A stretch of 33,246 nt of DNA from Thalassovita sp. Lineage in GTDB: Bacteria > Bacteroidota > Bacteroidia > Cytophagales > Flammeovirgaceae. The stretch lies in the NCBI GenBank assembly GCA_002729595.1, contig PBYL01000344.1:1-33246 (forward strand), given 5' to 3'. The position numbers were made by a program, and so were the translations under genes. Every line of letters begins with the position of its first letter. The first letter of the stretch is position 1. The notes beneath the pieces were generated by a model. That model was not told the DNA's origin. It saw nothing but the letters and a program-made list of their open reading frames with translations, and ran no database searches. This document shows, piece after piece, positions 1 through 7,758 of this stretch.

Positions 1-1457
1 ATTACAGCTACCTTCACACGCTCTTTTTGCTCTTGCTGTAATTGGATAATTTTCTCATCTAAAAGATTGAGTGTTTTCTTTAGCTCGTGTCCATTTTTAC
101 CAGATTTAATTCTTTCTGCTAAAGAAGTTCTGATAATATAAGTAAGGAACTGAGATGGATTTAGGCCAATTTCTGCCGCTTGGTGGAAGAAAAATGAAGA
201 TGGTAACATTCCAGAAGTAGTATTCGGGTCATTTAAATAAACCTGATTATCTGGAGAAAGGAAACCATCAATTCTAGCATAAACATTAAATTTCAGTTTT
301 CTGAACATCTCACAACATTCATCCTGAATTTTTCTAATGTTTTCTATTGAAGTATTTACCGGAGTAAGTTTCCTTGACATGCCTGGCAGATACTTTGATC
401 TGTAGTCGAATACCTCATCGAATTTAATAATTTCAGTAGGAGGTAAAGCAACCGGATCGCCATTTTCATCCTGAATTACGATACAAGAAAATTCTTGCCC
501 TTTAATAAAAGACTCGAAAAGAACGGCCTCTTCACTGTCTCTAGACTGTAGAACTACCGTATCTGAATAGTCATTAAAATATCTATCTAATTTGTTGAGT
601 AAATCTTCAGGATGGTATATTAATTCTATATCACTGATAGAAGATTTTAGCGAGAAGAACACAGGCAAACCAATTCCTTGACGTATGTCGATGAGCTCAT
701 GTATAAATTGAACTTTCTCTTCTTTAGAAAAAGAATTCCATTTTTCCGCTTCAACTTCTTCTACGAAAAGTGCTCTGTTTACCGCTTTTATAAAGGTATC
801 AAAGTTCTTTTCAGAAACGATAGAAACCCCAATTGAAGAACCTTGCTGAGCAGCTTTTACCACTACAGGTAAGCCAGTTAATTCAGCTATTTCTTCAAAA
901 AAAGCTTTTTTGTTCACACTTAGCCAGTCGTCTTTGCTAATAACCTTGCTTACAGGTTTTGCAAAAGACAAGCTTTTAGAAAGTGAACTTTGTATAATTT
1001 TATTAATGCCAATGGCCGAAGGTAAAATGCCAGAGCCAGAATAAGGTATTTTGTACCATTCTAGCAAACCCTGCAAACTTCCATCTTCTCCGTATGGGCC
1101 ATGTAAACATAGAAATGCAAACTCAAATAGCTTTTTGAATTCCCAAGGGGCTACAATTCTACCTACCTCAGCAGCAATTTTCTCTAGCTCTTCGTGGCTT
1201 AAATTGCCCAAAGACTCCACATAAACCTGAAAATGATTGGGTGAATCAGGTATGAATGCTACTGGCGGGTAAAAATCCCTGATAGTTCCTTTATATACAA
1301 ATTGCCAGTCGAGTAAGATGAAATTACCCAAGCTGTCAACAAAAATGGGAACAGGTTCAAAAATGCTTTTATTTAGATTATCGTATACGGTTCTTCCTCC
1401 TGCAAAAGATACTTCCCTTTCTCTGGAGGGACCTCCAAAAAATATCCCTACTTTCAT
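1..1457 (-). CDS. ddl: D-alanine--D-alanine ligase-like protein, apparently tandem, cut by left edge
   Basis: An ATP-grasp ligase that would join two D-alanines for peptidoglycan. The start is ATG at 1457 and the frame stays open to base 1, so about 485 residues are visible and the C-terminus is missing. The N-terminus has the family signature GGPSREREVS (residues 8-17). HGPYGEDG lies at 119-126, VK at 200-201, GSSIG at 206-210, RID at 395-397 and NDPN at 409-412. Single-domain Ddl is usually about 300-370 residues, so this is long: about 75 extra residues lie between the ATP-binding half and the motif FESFIKGQEFS, and the chain continues past NDPN through a charged helix. It then reaches VKVAV at the edge, which looks like the first strand of another ligase N-domain. 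The usual metal ligand Glu of the NE.N motif is Asp410 here. Assignment to the Ddl family is secure; the second domain and the actual substrate are inferred. Confidence 0.85.
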   Translation of the reverse strand, partial: MKVGIFFGGPSREREVSFAGGRTVYDNLNKSIFEPVPIFVDSLGNFILLDWQFVYKGTIRDFYPPVAFIPDSPNHFQVYVESLGNLSHEELEKIAAEVGRIVAPWEFKKLFEFAFLCLHGPYGEDGSLQGLLEWYKIPYSGSGILPSAIGINKIIQSSLSKSLSFAKPVSKVISKDDWLSVNKKAFFEEIAELTGLPVVVKAAQQGSSIGVSIVSEKNFDTFIKAVNRALFVEEVEAEKWNSFSKEEKVQFIHELIDIRQGIGLPVFFSLKSSISDIELIYHPEDLLNKLDRYFNDYSDTVVLQSRDSEEAVLFESFIKGQEFSCIVIQDENGDPVALPPTEIIKFDEVFDYRSKYLPGMSRKLTPVNTSIENIRKIQDECCEMFRKLKFNVYARIDGFLSPDNQVYLNDPNTTSGMLPSSFFFHQAAEIGLNPSQFLTYIIRTSLAERIKSGKNGHELKKTLNLLDEKIIQLQQEQKERVKVAV

Positions 1458-1554
1458 TGTTGCAAATATAGCTGAATATTGCTATTTAAAAGTTAAAAAA
1501 AAGTGTATAGCAATCCCTTTGCTTCAATAAACTCTCTTCTTTCTAAATTATTGA

Positions 1555-2076
1555 TTATTCTTCAGTGCTCCTTAAAAAAGTTTCTTCTTCGCCATAGAAG
1601 AAGCTAAGCTCCATATTTTGTTCTACAAATTTCTTGAGCGACTGACTTTTAGTAAACTCTTCGCGAATGTAATTAGACAAAGGGTATAATTGAAAAGTTT
1701 TTTCGTCTATTACATTTAACTTGTAAAGATAATAGCTGTCTCTACCGGTAATCATAATTTCATCATCAGAAGAGGGGCTTACTTTGTATTGCTTAATATT
1801 TAAAAATGGTGTTCCTTTTATATCTGTAATAAAGCCCGTGTATATCGAAATGTCATAAGTGCCTTCATCCTCATTAAAAGCATTTTCTATTATTTTGTAG
1901 TTTCTGTCGTCTTGTTTTTCTACTATGTAATAGTTCTGAGCATCTTCTTCTCTTTGCCATTTACCCAGTAAACTTTCCATCATTTTATCTCCTTTGCTAG
2001 AGATTGGCACCGGAGATTCGTATGGACAGGCAGTACAAATAAATAAAAATACTAATGCGATTAGTAGGTTTCTCAT
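1555..2076 (-). CDS. Hypothetical lipoprotein, 173 aa
   Basis: I do not recognise a family. The N-terminus has a short charged start (MR), a hydrophobic core and a cysteine at residue 17 in the context FICTAC. This resembles a lipobox, although Cys instead of Leu/Val/Ile at -3 is unusual. If lipidated, the protein would sit in the inner or outer membrane facing the periplasm. The segment LLGKWQ at about 36-41, followed by alternating polar and aromatic stretches, resembles lipocalin-like or other small beta-rich Bacteroidota lipoproteins, but this is only an impression. The gene lies 97 bp upstream of the ddl-like gene on the same strand, so the two may be co-transcribed. I see no strong terminator between them. 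Confidence 0.7.
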   Translation of the reverse strand: MRNLLIALVFLFICTACPYESPVPISSKGDKMMESLLGKWQREEDAQNYYIVEKQDDRNYKIIENAFNEDEGTYDISIYTGFITDIKGTPFLNIKQYKVSPSSDDEIMITGRDSYYLYKLNVIDEKTFQLYPLSNYIREEFTKSQSLKKFVEQNMELSFFYGEEETFLRSTEE

Positions 2077-2200
2077 GCTATTTGATTGTTGTAGACTATA
2101 ATATAAACCTTAAAGATGTTGATTTAAAATCGTTTTTCGAAGCGTGAAAAGATTTTTTGATAAAATCAATATCAAAAGCATATTGGTTCAATAAAGAATA

Positions 2201-2208
2201 TATTTTTG
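2201..2208 (+). promoter_or_regulatory. Candidate -7 box of ispF
   Basis: TATTTTTG matches the Bacteroidota -7 consensus TAnnTTTG. A TTG lies 15 bp upstream (2183-2185), shorter than the usual spacing. Transcription would start near 2215, which supports translation starting at ATG 2238 rather than at an in-frame start further upstream. Confidence 0.4.
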
Positions 2209-2237
2209 TGCTTTGTTTATATCAAAGAATAAAAATT

Positions 2238-2723
2238 ATGCTAAAAATAAGAGTAGGACAGGGGTACGATGTTCACAGATTGGTAGAAGGTGTTGATTTT
2301 TGGTTGGGAGGGATTAAAATTCCTCATACTCATGGTGCTATTGGGCATTCAGATGCAGATGTTTTAATTCATGTCATTTGTGATGCATTGCTAGGAGCTG
2401 CTAATATGCGAGATATAGGTTATCATTTTTCTGATCAGGATAGCAAATACAAAGGTATAGATAGCAAAATACTGCTTAAGGATGTGGTGAAGATGGTAAA
2501 AGAAGCAGGTTATACCATACAAAATGTAGATGCTACGGTTTGTTTACAAGCGCCTAAGATTAATCCGCACATACAAGAGATGAAAACTTGTTTGGCTAAA
2601 GTAATGGATTTGCCAGAAGAGGATGTTTCACTTAAAGCTACCACTACCGAGAAATTAGGATTTGTTGGGAAAAGAGAAGGGGTTGCAGCACATGCAGTTG
2701 CATTAATCACGAGAGAGCAGTAA
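2238..2723 (+). CDS. ispF: 2-C-methyl-D-erythritol 2,4-cyclodiphosphate synthase
   Basis: IspF cyclises CDP-methylerythritol 2-phosphate to the 2,4-cyclodiphosphate in the non-mevalonate isoprenoid pathway (cytosolic trimer, divalent metal). With ATG 2238 the protein is 161 residues, the normal family length. The frame is open further upstream, but that extension has no family similarity and would contain the promoter box. The metal site is visible as GYDVHRL (Asp11, His13) and His45 in the block GHSDADVLIH. The C-terminal signature TTTEKLGFVG followed by EG.AA is intact. The gene is followed by a hairpin and then asnB, 90 bp away in the same direction. Confidence is high. Confidence 0.95.
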   Translation: MLKIRVGQGYDVHRLVEGVDFWLGGIKIPHTHGAIGHSDADVLIHVICDALLGAANMRDIGYHFSDQDSKYKGIDSKILLKDVVKMVKEAGYTIQNVDATVCLQAPKINPHIQEMKTCLAKVMDLPEEDVSLKATTTEKLGFVGKREGVAAHAVALITREQ

Positions 2724-2738
2724 AAAATGGAATATTAA

Positions 2739-2770
2739 TTCCCAGATTGGGAAAATAACCCAATTTTCTT
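2739..2770 (+). terminator. Hairpin between ispF and asnB with two alternative folds
   Basis: ATTGGG (2746-2751) pairs with CCCAAT (2759-2764), followed by TTTTCTT, a modest intrinsic terminator. The same GGG can instead pair with TTCCCA at 2739-2744 (TTCCCA-GAT-TGGGAA). The two hairpins exclude each other. Confidence 0.5.
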
Positions 2771-2813
2771 TACGTTTTGGCTTAAATTTCATCATATACT
2801 TATTTTTTAATCT

Positions 2814-4727
2814 ATGTGTGGCATTACCGGAATTTATGCATTTAATGAAGTCGGACGCTTTTTTACGATTAATACTCATAAATCTAACGAACAACTAAAA
2901 CATCGCGGACCAGATTTTGGTAAGTTGTTTACCGATTATTATGTGGGTTTAGGGCACAGAAGACTTTCGATTATAGATTTGAGTTCAGTAGCTCACCAGC
3001 CAATGTATGATGAGAGCGGTAGATACGTAATAGTTTTTAATGGTGAAATATATAATTTCAAAGAGCTAAGAACTGATTTAGAAGCTAAGGGTTGCTCTTT
3101 TCATACGCATTCTGATACAGAAGTACTTTTACAATCTTATATACAATATGGCGAAAAATGTCTTGAGAAATTTCATGGCTTTTTCGCTTTTGCCATTTAC
3201 GATAAAGAAGAAAATAAGCTATTTATCGGACGAGATAGATACGGTATAAAGCCTCTTTTATATTTTGAAGATGAAGACAAAATGATGTTTGCATCAGAAA
3301 TGAGGGCTTTATTGGCGTATAACTTAGAGCCAGAACTCGATCCTGTTTCTGTTTATCAATATTTGCAGCTTAATTATGTGCCAGCTCCGCATACAATATT
3401 TAAAGGAGTAAAGAAATTGATGCCGGGTAGTTATCTTATAGTGCAAGATAAAAAAGTAACTGAGCACAAATGGTATTCACCTGCGATTAATATAAGTGGA
3501 GGTAAATCTTATAACAACTACGAAGAGGCTAAGATTAATCTTTTAATGCATTTAGAAGAAGCTGTTAAAGAACGAATGGTTTCAGATGTACCTCTGGGAG
3601 CTTTTCTCTCTGGTGGAATAGACTCGTCTACTGTTGTGGCATTGGCTTCTAAATATACAGATAAGCTCAATACCTATTCGGTTGGTTTTAAGAATGAACC
3701 TTTGTTCGATGAGACCAAATACGCTGAACTGGTTGCTAAAAAATACAATACCAACCACACAGTATTTAACCTGCATACCGATGATTTTTTTGATCATATG
3801 TTTGATATCCTCGATCAGTATGCAGAGCCTTTTGCAGATTCGTCTGCTTTGCCTTTTTACATTCTCAGCAAAAAAACCAGACAGCAAGTAACGGTTACAC
3901 TTTCTGGCGATGGCGCTGACGAAGTTTTTGCTGGCTACCATAAATATATGGGTGAGCTAAAAGCACGTGAAAAAGGAATGGCTGCCAGTGTTTTACAGCA
4001 GTTTTTGCCAGTATTAGACAAACTACCAAAGTCTAGAAATACCTATTGGGGAAATCAGTTTAGAAGAATGCACAGATTTGCTTCGAGTTTAGATTTGGCT
4101 GCCGATGAGCGTTACTGGTTCTTGTGTTCTTGGACAACAGAAACACAAGTAACTAATATGCTGCATCCAGAATTTTTGGAGCAAATTGATATGGATGAAT
4201 ATCACAGAAGAAAGGCAGCATTAATTGGCGATATAAAAGGGAAGGATTTTAATGAGGTGTTATTGAATGATGTAAATATGCTGCTTCCAAACGATATGCT
4301 ACACAAAGTAGATAGTATGTCTATGTTAAATAGTTTGGAGGTAAGGGTGCCGTTTTTAGATCATCGATTGGTTGAGTTTGCTTTTAATTTACCAGCTGAT
4401 TTCAAGATTAAGGGCAATATGAAAAAGCGCATTTTACAAGATACAGTAAGGCCATTATTACCACCAGAATTATATAACAGACCTAAAAAAGGATTCGATG
4501 TTCCTTTGGCTAAAGGCTACAAAAATGAATTGAAGAATTGGGTGAATGATGCTTGCCTGAACAAAGACATGGTAGCTGAGCAAAAAATATTTAGAACTGA
4601 GTTTACCGAAAATCTAAAAAGCACCATCGCCAACACCATGAATTTTGACCAAAACCAAGTTTGGGGAGTGCTCGCTTTCCAACATTGGTGGAAAAAATGG
4701 GGAAATAAAGTTGAGAAGGCTGAGTAG
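2814..4727 (+). CDS. asnB: Asparagine synthase (glutamine-hydrolysing)
   Basis: It makes asparagine from aspartate, glutamine and ATP. The class II glutaminase domain fills about residues 1-215. Its nucleophile is Cys2, exposed after removal of Met1 (MCGITGIY), and it carries HRGPD, HRRLSIID, FNGEIYNF and SDTEVLL. The synthetase domain has the PP-loop SGGIDSS at 266-272 and SGDGADEVFAGY from 364. At 637 residues it is longer than E. coli AsnB (about 554). It belongs to the long AsnB-like group common in Bacteroidota, some members of which act on other carboxylates in surface polysaccharide loci. No such locus is visible here, so asparagine synthesis is the most economical reading. ATG 2814 is fixed by the catalytic Cys2. 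Confidence 0.93.
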   Translation: MCGITGIYAFNEVGRFFTINTHKSNEQLKHRGPDFGKLFTDYYVGLGHRRLSIIDLSSVAHQPMYDESGRYVIVFNGEIYNFKELRTDLEAKGCSFHTHSDTEVLLQSYIQYGEKCLEKFHGFFAFAIYDKEENKLFIGRDRYGIKPLLYFEDEDKMMFASEMRALLAYNLEPELDPVSVYQYLQLNYVPAPHTIFKGVKKLMPGSYLIVQDKKVTEHKWYSPAINISGGKSYNNYEEAKINLLMHLEEAVKERMVSDVPLGAFLSGGIDSSTVVALASKYTDKLNTYSVGFKNEPLFDETKYAELVAKKYNTNHTVFNLHTDDFFDHMFDILDQYAEPFADSSALPFYILSKKTRQQVTVTLSGDGADEVFAGYHKYMGELKAREKGMAASVLQQFLPVLDKLPKSRNTYWGNQFRRMHRFASSLDLAADERYWFLCSWTTETQVTNMLHPEFLEQIDMDEYHRRKAALIGDIKGKDFNEVLLNDVNMLLPNDMLHKVDSMSMLNSLEVRVPFLDHRLVEFAFNLPADFKIKGNMKKRILQDTVRPLLPPELYNRPKKGFDVPLAKGYKNELKNWVNDACLNKDMVAEQKIFRTEFTENLKSTIANTMNFDQNQVWGVLAFQHWWKKWGNKVEKAE

Positions 4728-4749
4728 GGGAAGCCTACTTCAACTTCTC
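4713..4749. terminator. Nested hairpin at the convergent asnB/mazG ends
   Basis: GAGAAG (4713-4718) and GAGTAGG (4722-4728) pair with CCTACTTC (4734-4741) and CTTCTC (4744-4749). The stop codons of both convergent genes lie inside the structure. There is no U-tract, so its strength as an intrinsic terminator is uncertain. Confidence 0.4.
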
Positions 4750-5061
4750 ATTATTTTTATGGCGGTCTTTATCACGGATGCTTTTCTTTTCTAGATTTTT
4801 TTCAAGAGCTTCTGTTAAGTCAATTCCAGTTTGGTTGGCAAGGCAGATAAGCACAAATAAAACATCCGCCATTTCGTCTGGGAGGTTTACAGATTCATCA
4901 GACTTCTTAAAAGATTGCTCACCGTATTTTCTAGCCATAATTCTGGCAACTTCGCCTACTTCTTCCATTAAGATTGCCGTATTGGTCAACTCATTAAAAT
5001 ATCGCACTCCGGTGGTGTTAATCCATTTGTCTACTACCTCTTGCGCTTCTTTAATCGTCAT
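4735..5061 (-). CDS. MazG-like nucleotide pyrophosphohydrolase
   Basis: A 108-residue all-helical protein of the MazG/dUTPase-like superfamily, which hydrolyses nucleoside triphosphates to monophosphate and pyrophosphate, usually to clean up non-canonical nucleotides. The metal-binding signature is complete: EEVGE at 33-37 and DEMAD at 62-66, that is EExxE followed by ExxD. It is a single domain, unlike the two-domain E. coli MazG. The actual substrate cannot be told from sequence. The gene starts 8 bp after the dtd stop on the same strand, so the two are co-transcribed. I recall this pairing as frequent in Bacteroidota. The C-terminus is a lysine-rich tail. Confidence 0.85.
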   Translation of the reverse strand: MTIKEAQEVVDKWINTTGVRYFNELTNTAILMEEVGEVARIMARKYGEQSFKKSDESVNLPDEMADVLFVLICLANQTGIDLTEALEKNLEKKSIRDKDRHKNNEKLK

Positions 5062-5069
5062 GCTCTTGC

Positions 5070-5522
5070 TTATTTTTTGTTTTTAGTATCAATAATAATT
5101 GTAACAGGCCCATCATTTACAAGGCTCACTTGCATCATAGCGCCAAACTCGCCAGTTTGTAAAGGCTTTCCGGTTTTTTGCTCTAAGGCTTTAATCATTT
5201 TTTCATAAAGCGGAATGGCAATATCTGGTTTGGCAGCCTCATTGTAGCCGGGTCTGTTTCCTTTTTTTGTACTGGCATGAAGCGTGAATTGGCTTACAAG
5301 TAAAATATCTCCATTAACATCACCAAGAGCAAGGTTCATTTTATCATCTTCATCAGAAAAAACACGTATATTGGCTATTTTCCCGCTTAACCATTCTATG
5401 TCTTCATCGGTATCATCATGGGTAATTCCTAGCAAAACTATAAACCCTTGGTTGATCTGGCCTTTTATTTTATTATCAATACTTACTGACGCTTCAGTTA
5501 CTCTTTGGATTACTGCAATCAA
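5070..5522 (-). CDS. dtd: D-aminoacyl-tRNA deacylase
   Basis: DTD removes D-amino acids (and mischarged glycine) from tRNA, a cytosolic proofreading step in translation. At 150 residues it has the standard length. Both active-site signatures are present: SQFTLHA at 77-83, and NDGPVT at 136-141, which carries the Gly-cisPro pair used for chirality selection. It is the first gene of a two-gene unit with the MazG-like gene. A TACTTTTG box (CAAAAGTA at 5562-5569 on the plus strand) lies about 40 bp upstream of the ATG. The unit diverges from fumC across a 138 bp gap. Confidence 0.95.
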   Translation of the reverse strand: MIAVIQRVTEASVSIDNKIKGQINQGFIVLLGITHDDTDEDIEWLSGKIANIRVFSDEDDKMNLALGDVNGDILLVSQFTLHASTKKGNRPGYNEAAKPDIAIPLYEKMIKALEQKTGKPLQTGEFGAMMQVSLVNDGPVTIIIDTKNKK

Positions 5523-5561
5523 TTTGGATAGCTATTTTAGGTTAAAGAAAACTAGTTTGTA

Positions 5562-5590
5562 CAAAAGTATTTAAGATTGATGAATATCAG
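5562..5590 (-). promoter_or_regulatory. Candidate promoter of dtd-mazG
   Basis: On the minus strand TACTTTTG (5569-5562) matches TAnnTTTG. CTG lies 18 bp upstream where TTG is expected (one mismatch). The box runs into the palindrome TTTGTACAAA (5556-5565). Confidence 0.5.
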
Positions 5591-5611
5591 TTTTAAAAGT
5601 GGATTATTCAT

Positions 5612-5619
5612 TAAATTTG
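5612..5619 (+). promoter_or_regulatory. Candidate -7 box of fumC
   Basis: TAAATTTG matches TAnnTTTG. TTT lies 18 bp upstream in place of TTG. A start near 5626 would give a 5' leader of about 35 nt before ATG 5661. Confidence 0.5.
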
Positions 5620-5660
5620 TCGTGAGAATAAATTCGATCAACTAAATAGTAAACACAGAA

Positions 5661-7052
5661 ATGGATTATAGAATTGAAAAAGATACCATGGGCGAGGTTC
5701 AGGTGCCTGCGGAGAAGTATTGGGGAGCTCAGACTCAACGTTCCATACAAAACTTTAAAATAGGTGGCCACACAATGCCATTGGAAATTATAAAAGCATT
5801 TGCACATCTAAAAAAAGCAGCAGCATTAACTAACAACGATTTAGGAGTGCTAGGAGATGAAACAGCTGAAATTATCGGAAAGGTGTGTGATGAAATCTTA
5901 AAAGGAGAGCTTGATGATCAATTTCCATTGGTAGTTTGGCAAACTGGTTCTGGTACACAATCTAACATGAACGTGAACGAAGTTGTGGCTAACAGAGCGC
6001 ATGTATTAAATGGTGGTAGCTTAACTGATGCTAAAAAATCTGTTCACCCAAATGATGATGTAAATAAATCGCAGTCATCAAACGATACTTTCCCAACTGC
6101 AATGCACATTGCTTGCTATACTTCTATAGTTGAGGAAACTCTACCAAAAGTTGAAAAGTTAAGAGCAACGCTTGATGCAAAAGCAAAAGAATTTGCTGAT
6201 GTTGTTAAAATAGGTAGAACTCACTTTATGGATGCAACTCCACTTACTTTAGGTATGGAGTTTAGCGGTTATGCTTCGCAATTAGCGCATGGCATAAAAG
6301 CAGTAAAAAATACTTTAGCTCACCTTTCTGAATTGGCTCTAGGTGGTACTGCTGTAGGTACTGGTTTAAATGCGCCAAAAGGATATGCAGAAAAAGTGGC
6401 AGCTAAAATTGCTCAACTTACTGGTCATCCATTCGTAACTGCCGAAAATAAATTTGAAGCACTTGCTGCTCACGATGCTTTAGTAGAAACTTCTGGAGCA
6501 TTAAAGCAATTAGCAGTTAGCTTAATGAAAATCGGTAATGATATAAGAATGCTTTCATCTGGACCAAGATCTGGTATCGGTGAAATTATTATCCCATCTA
6601 ATGAGCCAGGTTCTTCTATTATGCCGGGTAAAGTAAACCCAACTCAGTGCGAGGCTTTAACAATGGTTTGTGCTCAAGTAATCGGATTAGATACAGCAGT
6701 TTCAATAGGAGGGGCAACTGGTCACTTCGAATTGAATGTATTTAAACCAATGATGGCATTTAACGTGTTAACTTCTGCTAGATTAATTGGCGATGCCTGT
6801 GAGTCATTTAATGATCATTGTGCTGTAGGAATTGAGCCAAATAGTAAAAGAATTAAAGAACATTTAGAGAATTCTTTAATGTTGGTAACTGCATTAAATA
6901 CACACATCGGTTACGACAATGCAGCTAAAATTGCTAAGAAAGCACACGCAGACGGAACTACATTAAGAGAAGCTGCTCTAGAGCTTGGATTGCTTACAAA
7001 CGAGCAATTTGACGAGTGGGTAGTGCCTAGTAAGATGATAGGCAATCTATGA
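5661..7052 (+). CDS. fumC: Fumarate hydratase class II
   Basis: It interconverts fumarate and malate in the TCA cycle as an iron-free cytosolic homotetramer. The 463-residue length matches class II enzymes. Visible signatures are the substrate-site segment [10 protein letters not shown] at about 95-104, SSNDTFPTA at 139-147, [10 protein letters not shown] at 185-194 (His188 is the catalytic-site histidine), and the flexible-loop signature [11 protein letters not shown] at 317-327. The aspartase/argininosuccinate lyase superfamily shares the last motif, but GRTH.xDATPLTLG.E marks fumarase. It is transcribed alone: a candidate promoter lies upstream and a strong terminator 29 bp downstream. Confidence 0.96.
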   Translation: MDYRIEKDTMGEVQVPAEKYWGAQTQRSIQNFKIGGHTMPLEIIKAFAHLKKAAALTNNDLGVLGDETAEIIGKVCDEILKGELDDQFPLVVWQTGSGTQSNMNVNEVVANRAHVLNGGSLTDAKKSVHPNDDVNKSQSSNDTFPTAMHIACYTSIVEETLPKVEKLRATLDAKAKEFADVVKIGRTHFMDATPLTLGMEFSGYASQLAHGIKAVKNTLAHLSELALGGTAVGTGLNAPKGYAEKVAAKIAQLTGHPFVTAENKFEALAAHDALVETSGALKQLAVSLMKIGNDIRMLSSGPRSGIGEIIIPSNEPGSSIMPGKVNPTQCEALTMVCAQVIGLDTAVSIGGATGHFELNVFKPMMAFNVLTSARLIGDACESFNDHCAVGIEPNSKRIKEHLENSLMLVTALNTHIGYDNAAKIAKKAHADGTTLREAALELGLLTNEQFDEWVVPSKMIGNL

Positions 7053-7080
7053 TAACAACGAATTAACGTTAATATTTTAA

Positions 7081-7113
7081 AAAACTGCAAAATTTATTTT
7101 GCAGTTTTTTTTT
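7081..7113 (+). terminator. Intrinsic terminator of fumC
   Basis: AAAACTGCAAAAT, a short TT loop, then ATTTTGCAGTTTT running into a tract of nine T. It lies 29 bp after the fumC stop. Confidence 0.9.
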
Positions 7114-7564
7114 ACCTAATTTATATTAGCCCCATAATTGCACATATGCACTAAAATATTACTTATCTAATGTAATCTTTTTTAGTTATAGCATAACTTG
7201 AAGTAGGTAGAGTGGTATAAAATTTACTATCGCAAGAAATATGTAAGATTTCTTAAAAAAATTATGAAAAAAGTTTGAATATTAACATCTATTAACTTAC
7301 CTTTACTTCAAGAAATAACAATAGTAATCAACACTATTAGGAAAAGATATTTCACAGGTATCCCTCAGAGTTTTTTAATCAAATATTTAATTATGGTTTA
7401 GGTACATTGCCTTAATCATAACATGTCTAAAAATATGAAATCACTACTATCAATAGTCGTGCTGAGGGATACCTATATTCTATTTTAAAACTCTGTGAAG
7501 GATACCTGTATATTTGTATTATTTTGATTTAAACTTATTTGTCCATATTTAACTGAAATCAGTC
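7114..7564. other. Gene-free stretch between fumC and a small lipoprotein gene
   Basis: AT-rich, with no open frame of note. It contains a promoter-like pair, TTTG (7274-7277) and TACCTTTA (7298-7305) spaced 20 bp, with the last base off consensus. It also contains a repeat cluster at 7354-7509 and a perfect TAnnTTTG box (TATATTTG, 7509-7516) just upstream of the small lipoprotein gene. Confidence 0.6.
7354..7509. repeat. 156 bp segment bounded by imperfect inverted repeats, with a third internal copy
   Basis: The left end, ACAGGTATCC-C-TCA-GAGTTTT (7354-7376), reappears inverted at 7487-7509 with one substitution and a 2-nt insertion. A third, inverted copy, CTGAGGGATACCT (7462-7474), is an exact 13 bp complement of 7356-7368. 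ATATTT flanks both sides (7347-7352 and 7510-7515). It could be a miniature inverted-repeat element, a long-range RNA stem or a set of operators. Confidence 0.6.
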
Positions 7565-7717
7565 ATGAAGAAATTTTTAGCTATAATCTCGCTTGTTGGT
7601 TTAATGTTCACTTTCGCTTGTGAAGATCCAAACGAAGATATCTACAAAGATTTAAGCAAACTTAAAAAAGAGCAGGGTGGTAACGACCCAGATTACGATG
7701 CAAAATCTGGATTATAA
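7565..7717 (+). CDS. Small lipoprotein, 50 aa
   Basis: A short gene read directly from the sequence: ATG 7565, stop TAA 7715-7717. The product starts MKKFLAIISL, has a hydrophobic core, and reaches Cys19 in the context TFAC followed by ED, a plausible signal peptidase II site. The mature part is only about 32 residues, acidic and lysine-rich, ending DPDYDAKSGL. No family is recognised. It lies 41 bp upstream of another small exported protein gene on the same strand, and both begin MKK.L.IISL, so they look like a pair. A TATATTTG box at 7509-7516 could drive it. The signal sequence and the clean start argue that it is real, but no homologue can be shown here. Confidence 0.6.
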   Translation: MKKFLAIISLVGLMFTFACEDPNEDIYKDLSKLKKEQGGNDPDYDAKSGL

Positions 7718-7758
7718 TATTTAAAGTCGTAACTTTCTGTTAAACAGCTACTTAAGTC

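Noticed and set aside
1318-1530. 70-residue plus-strand frame over the ddl start
   Set aside because: It is opposite the well-supported ligase N-terminus and has no recognisable features.
2157-2237. Upstream extension of the ispF frame giving 188 residues
   Set aside because: No family similarity, and the likely -7 box (2201-2208) lies inside it. The 161-residue version matches the family length.
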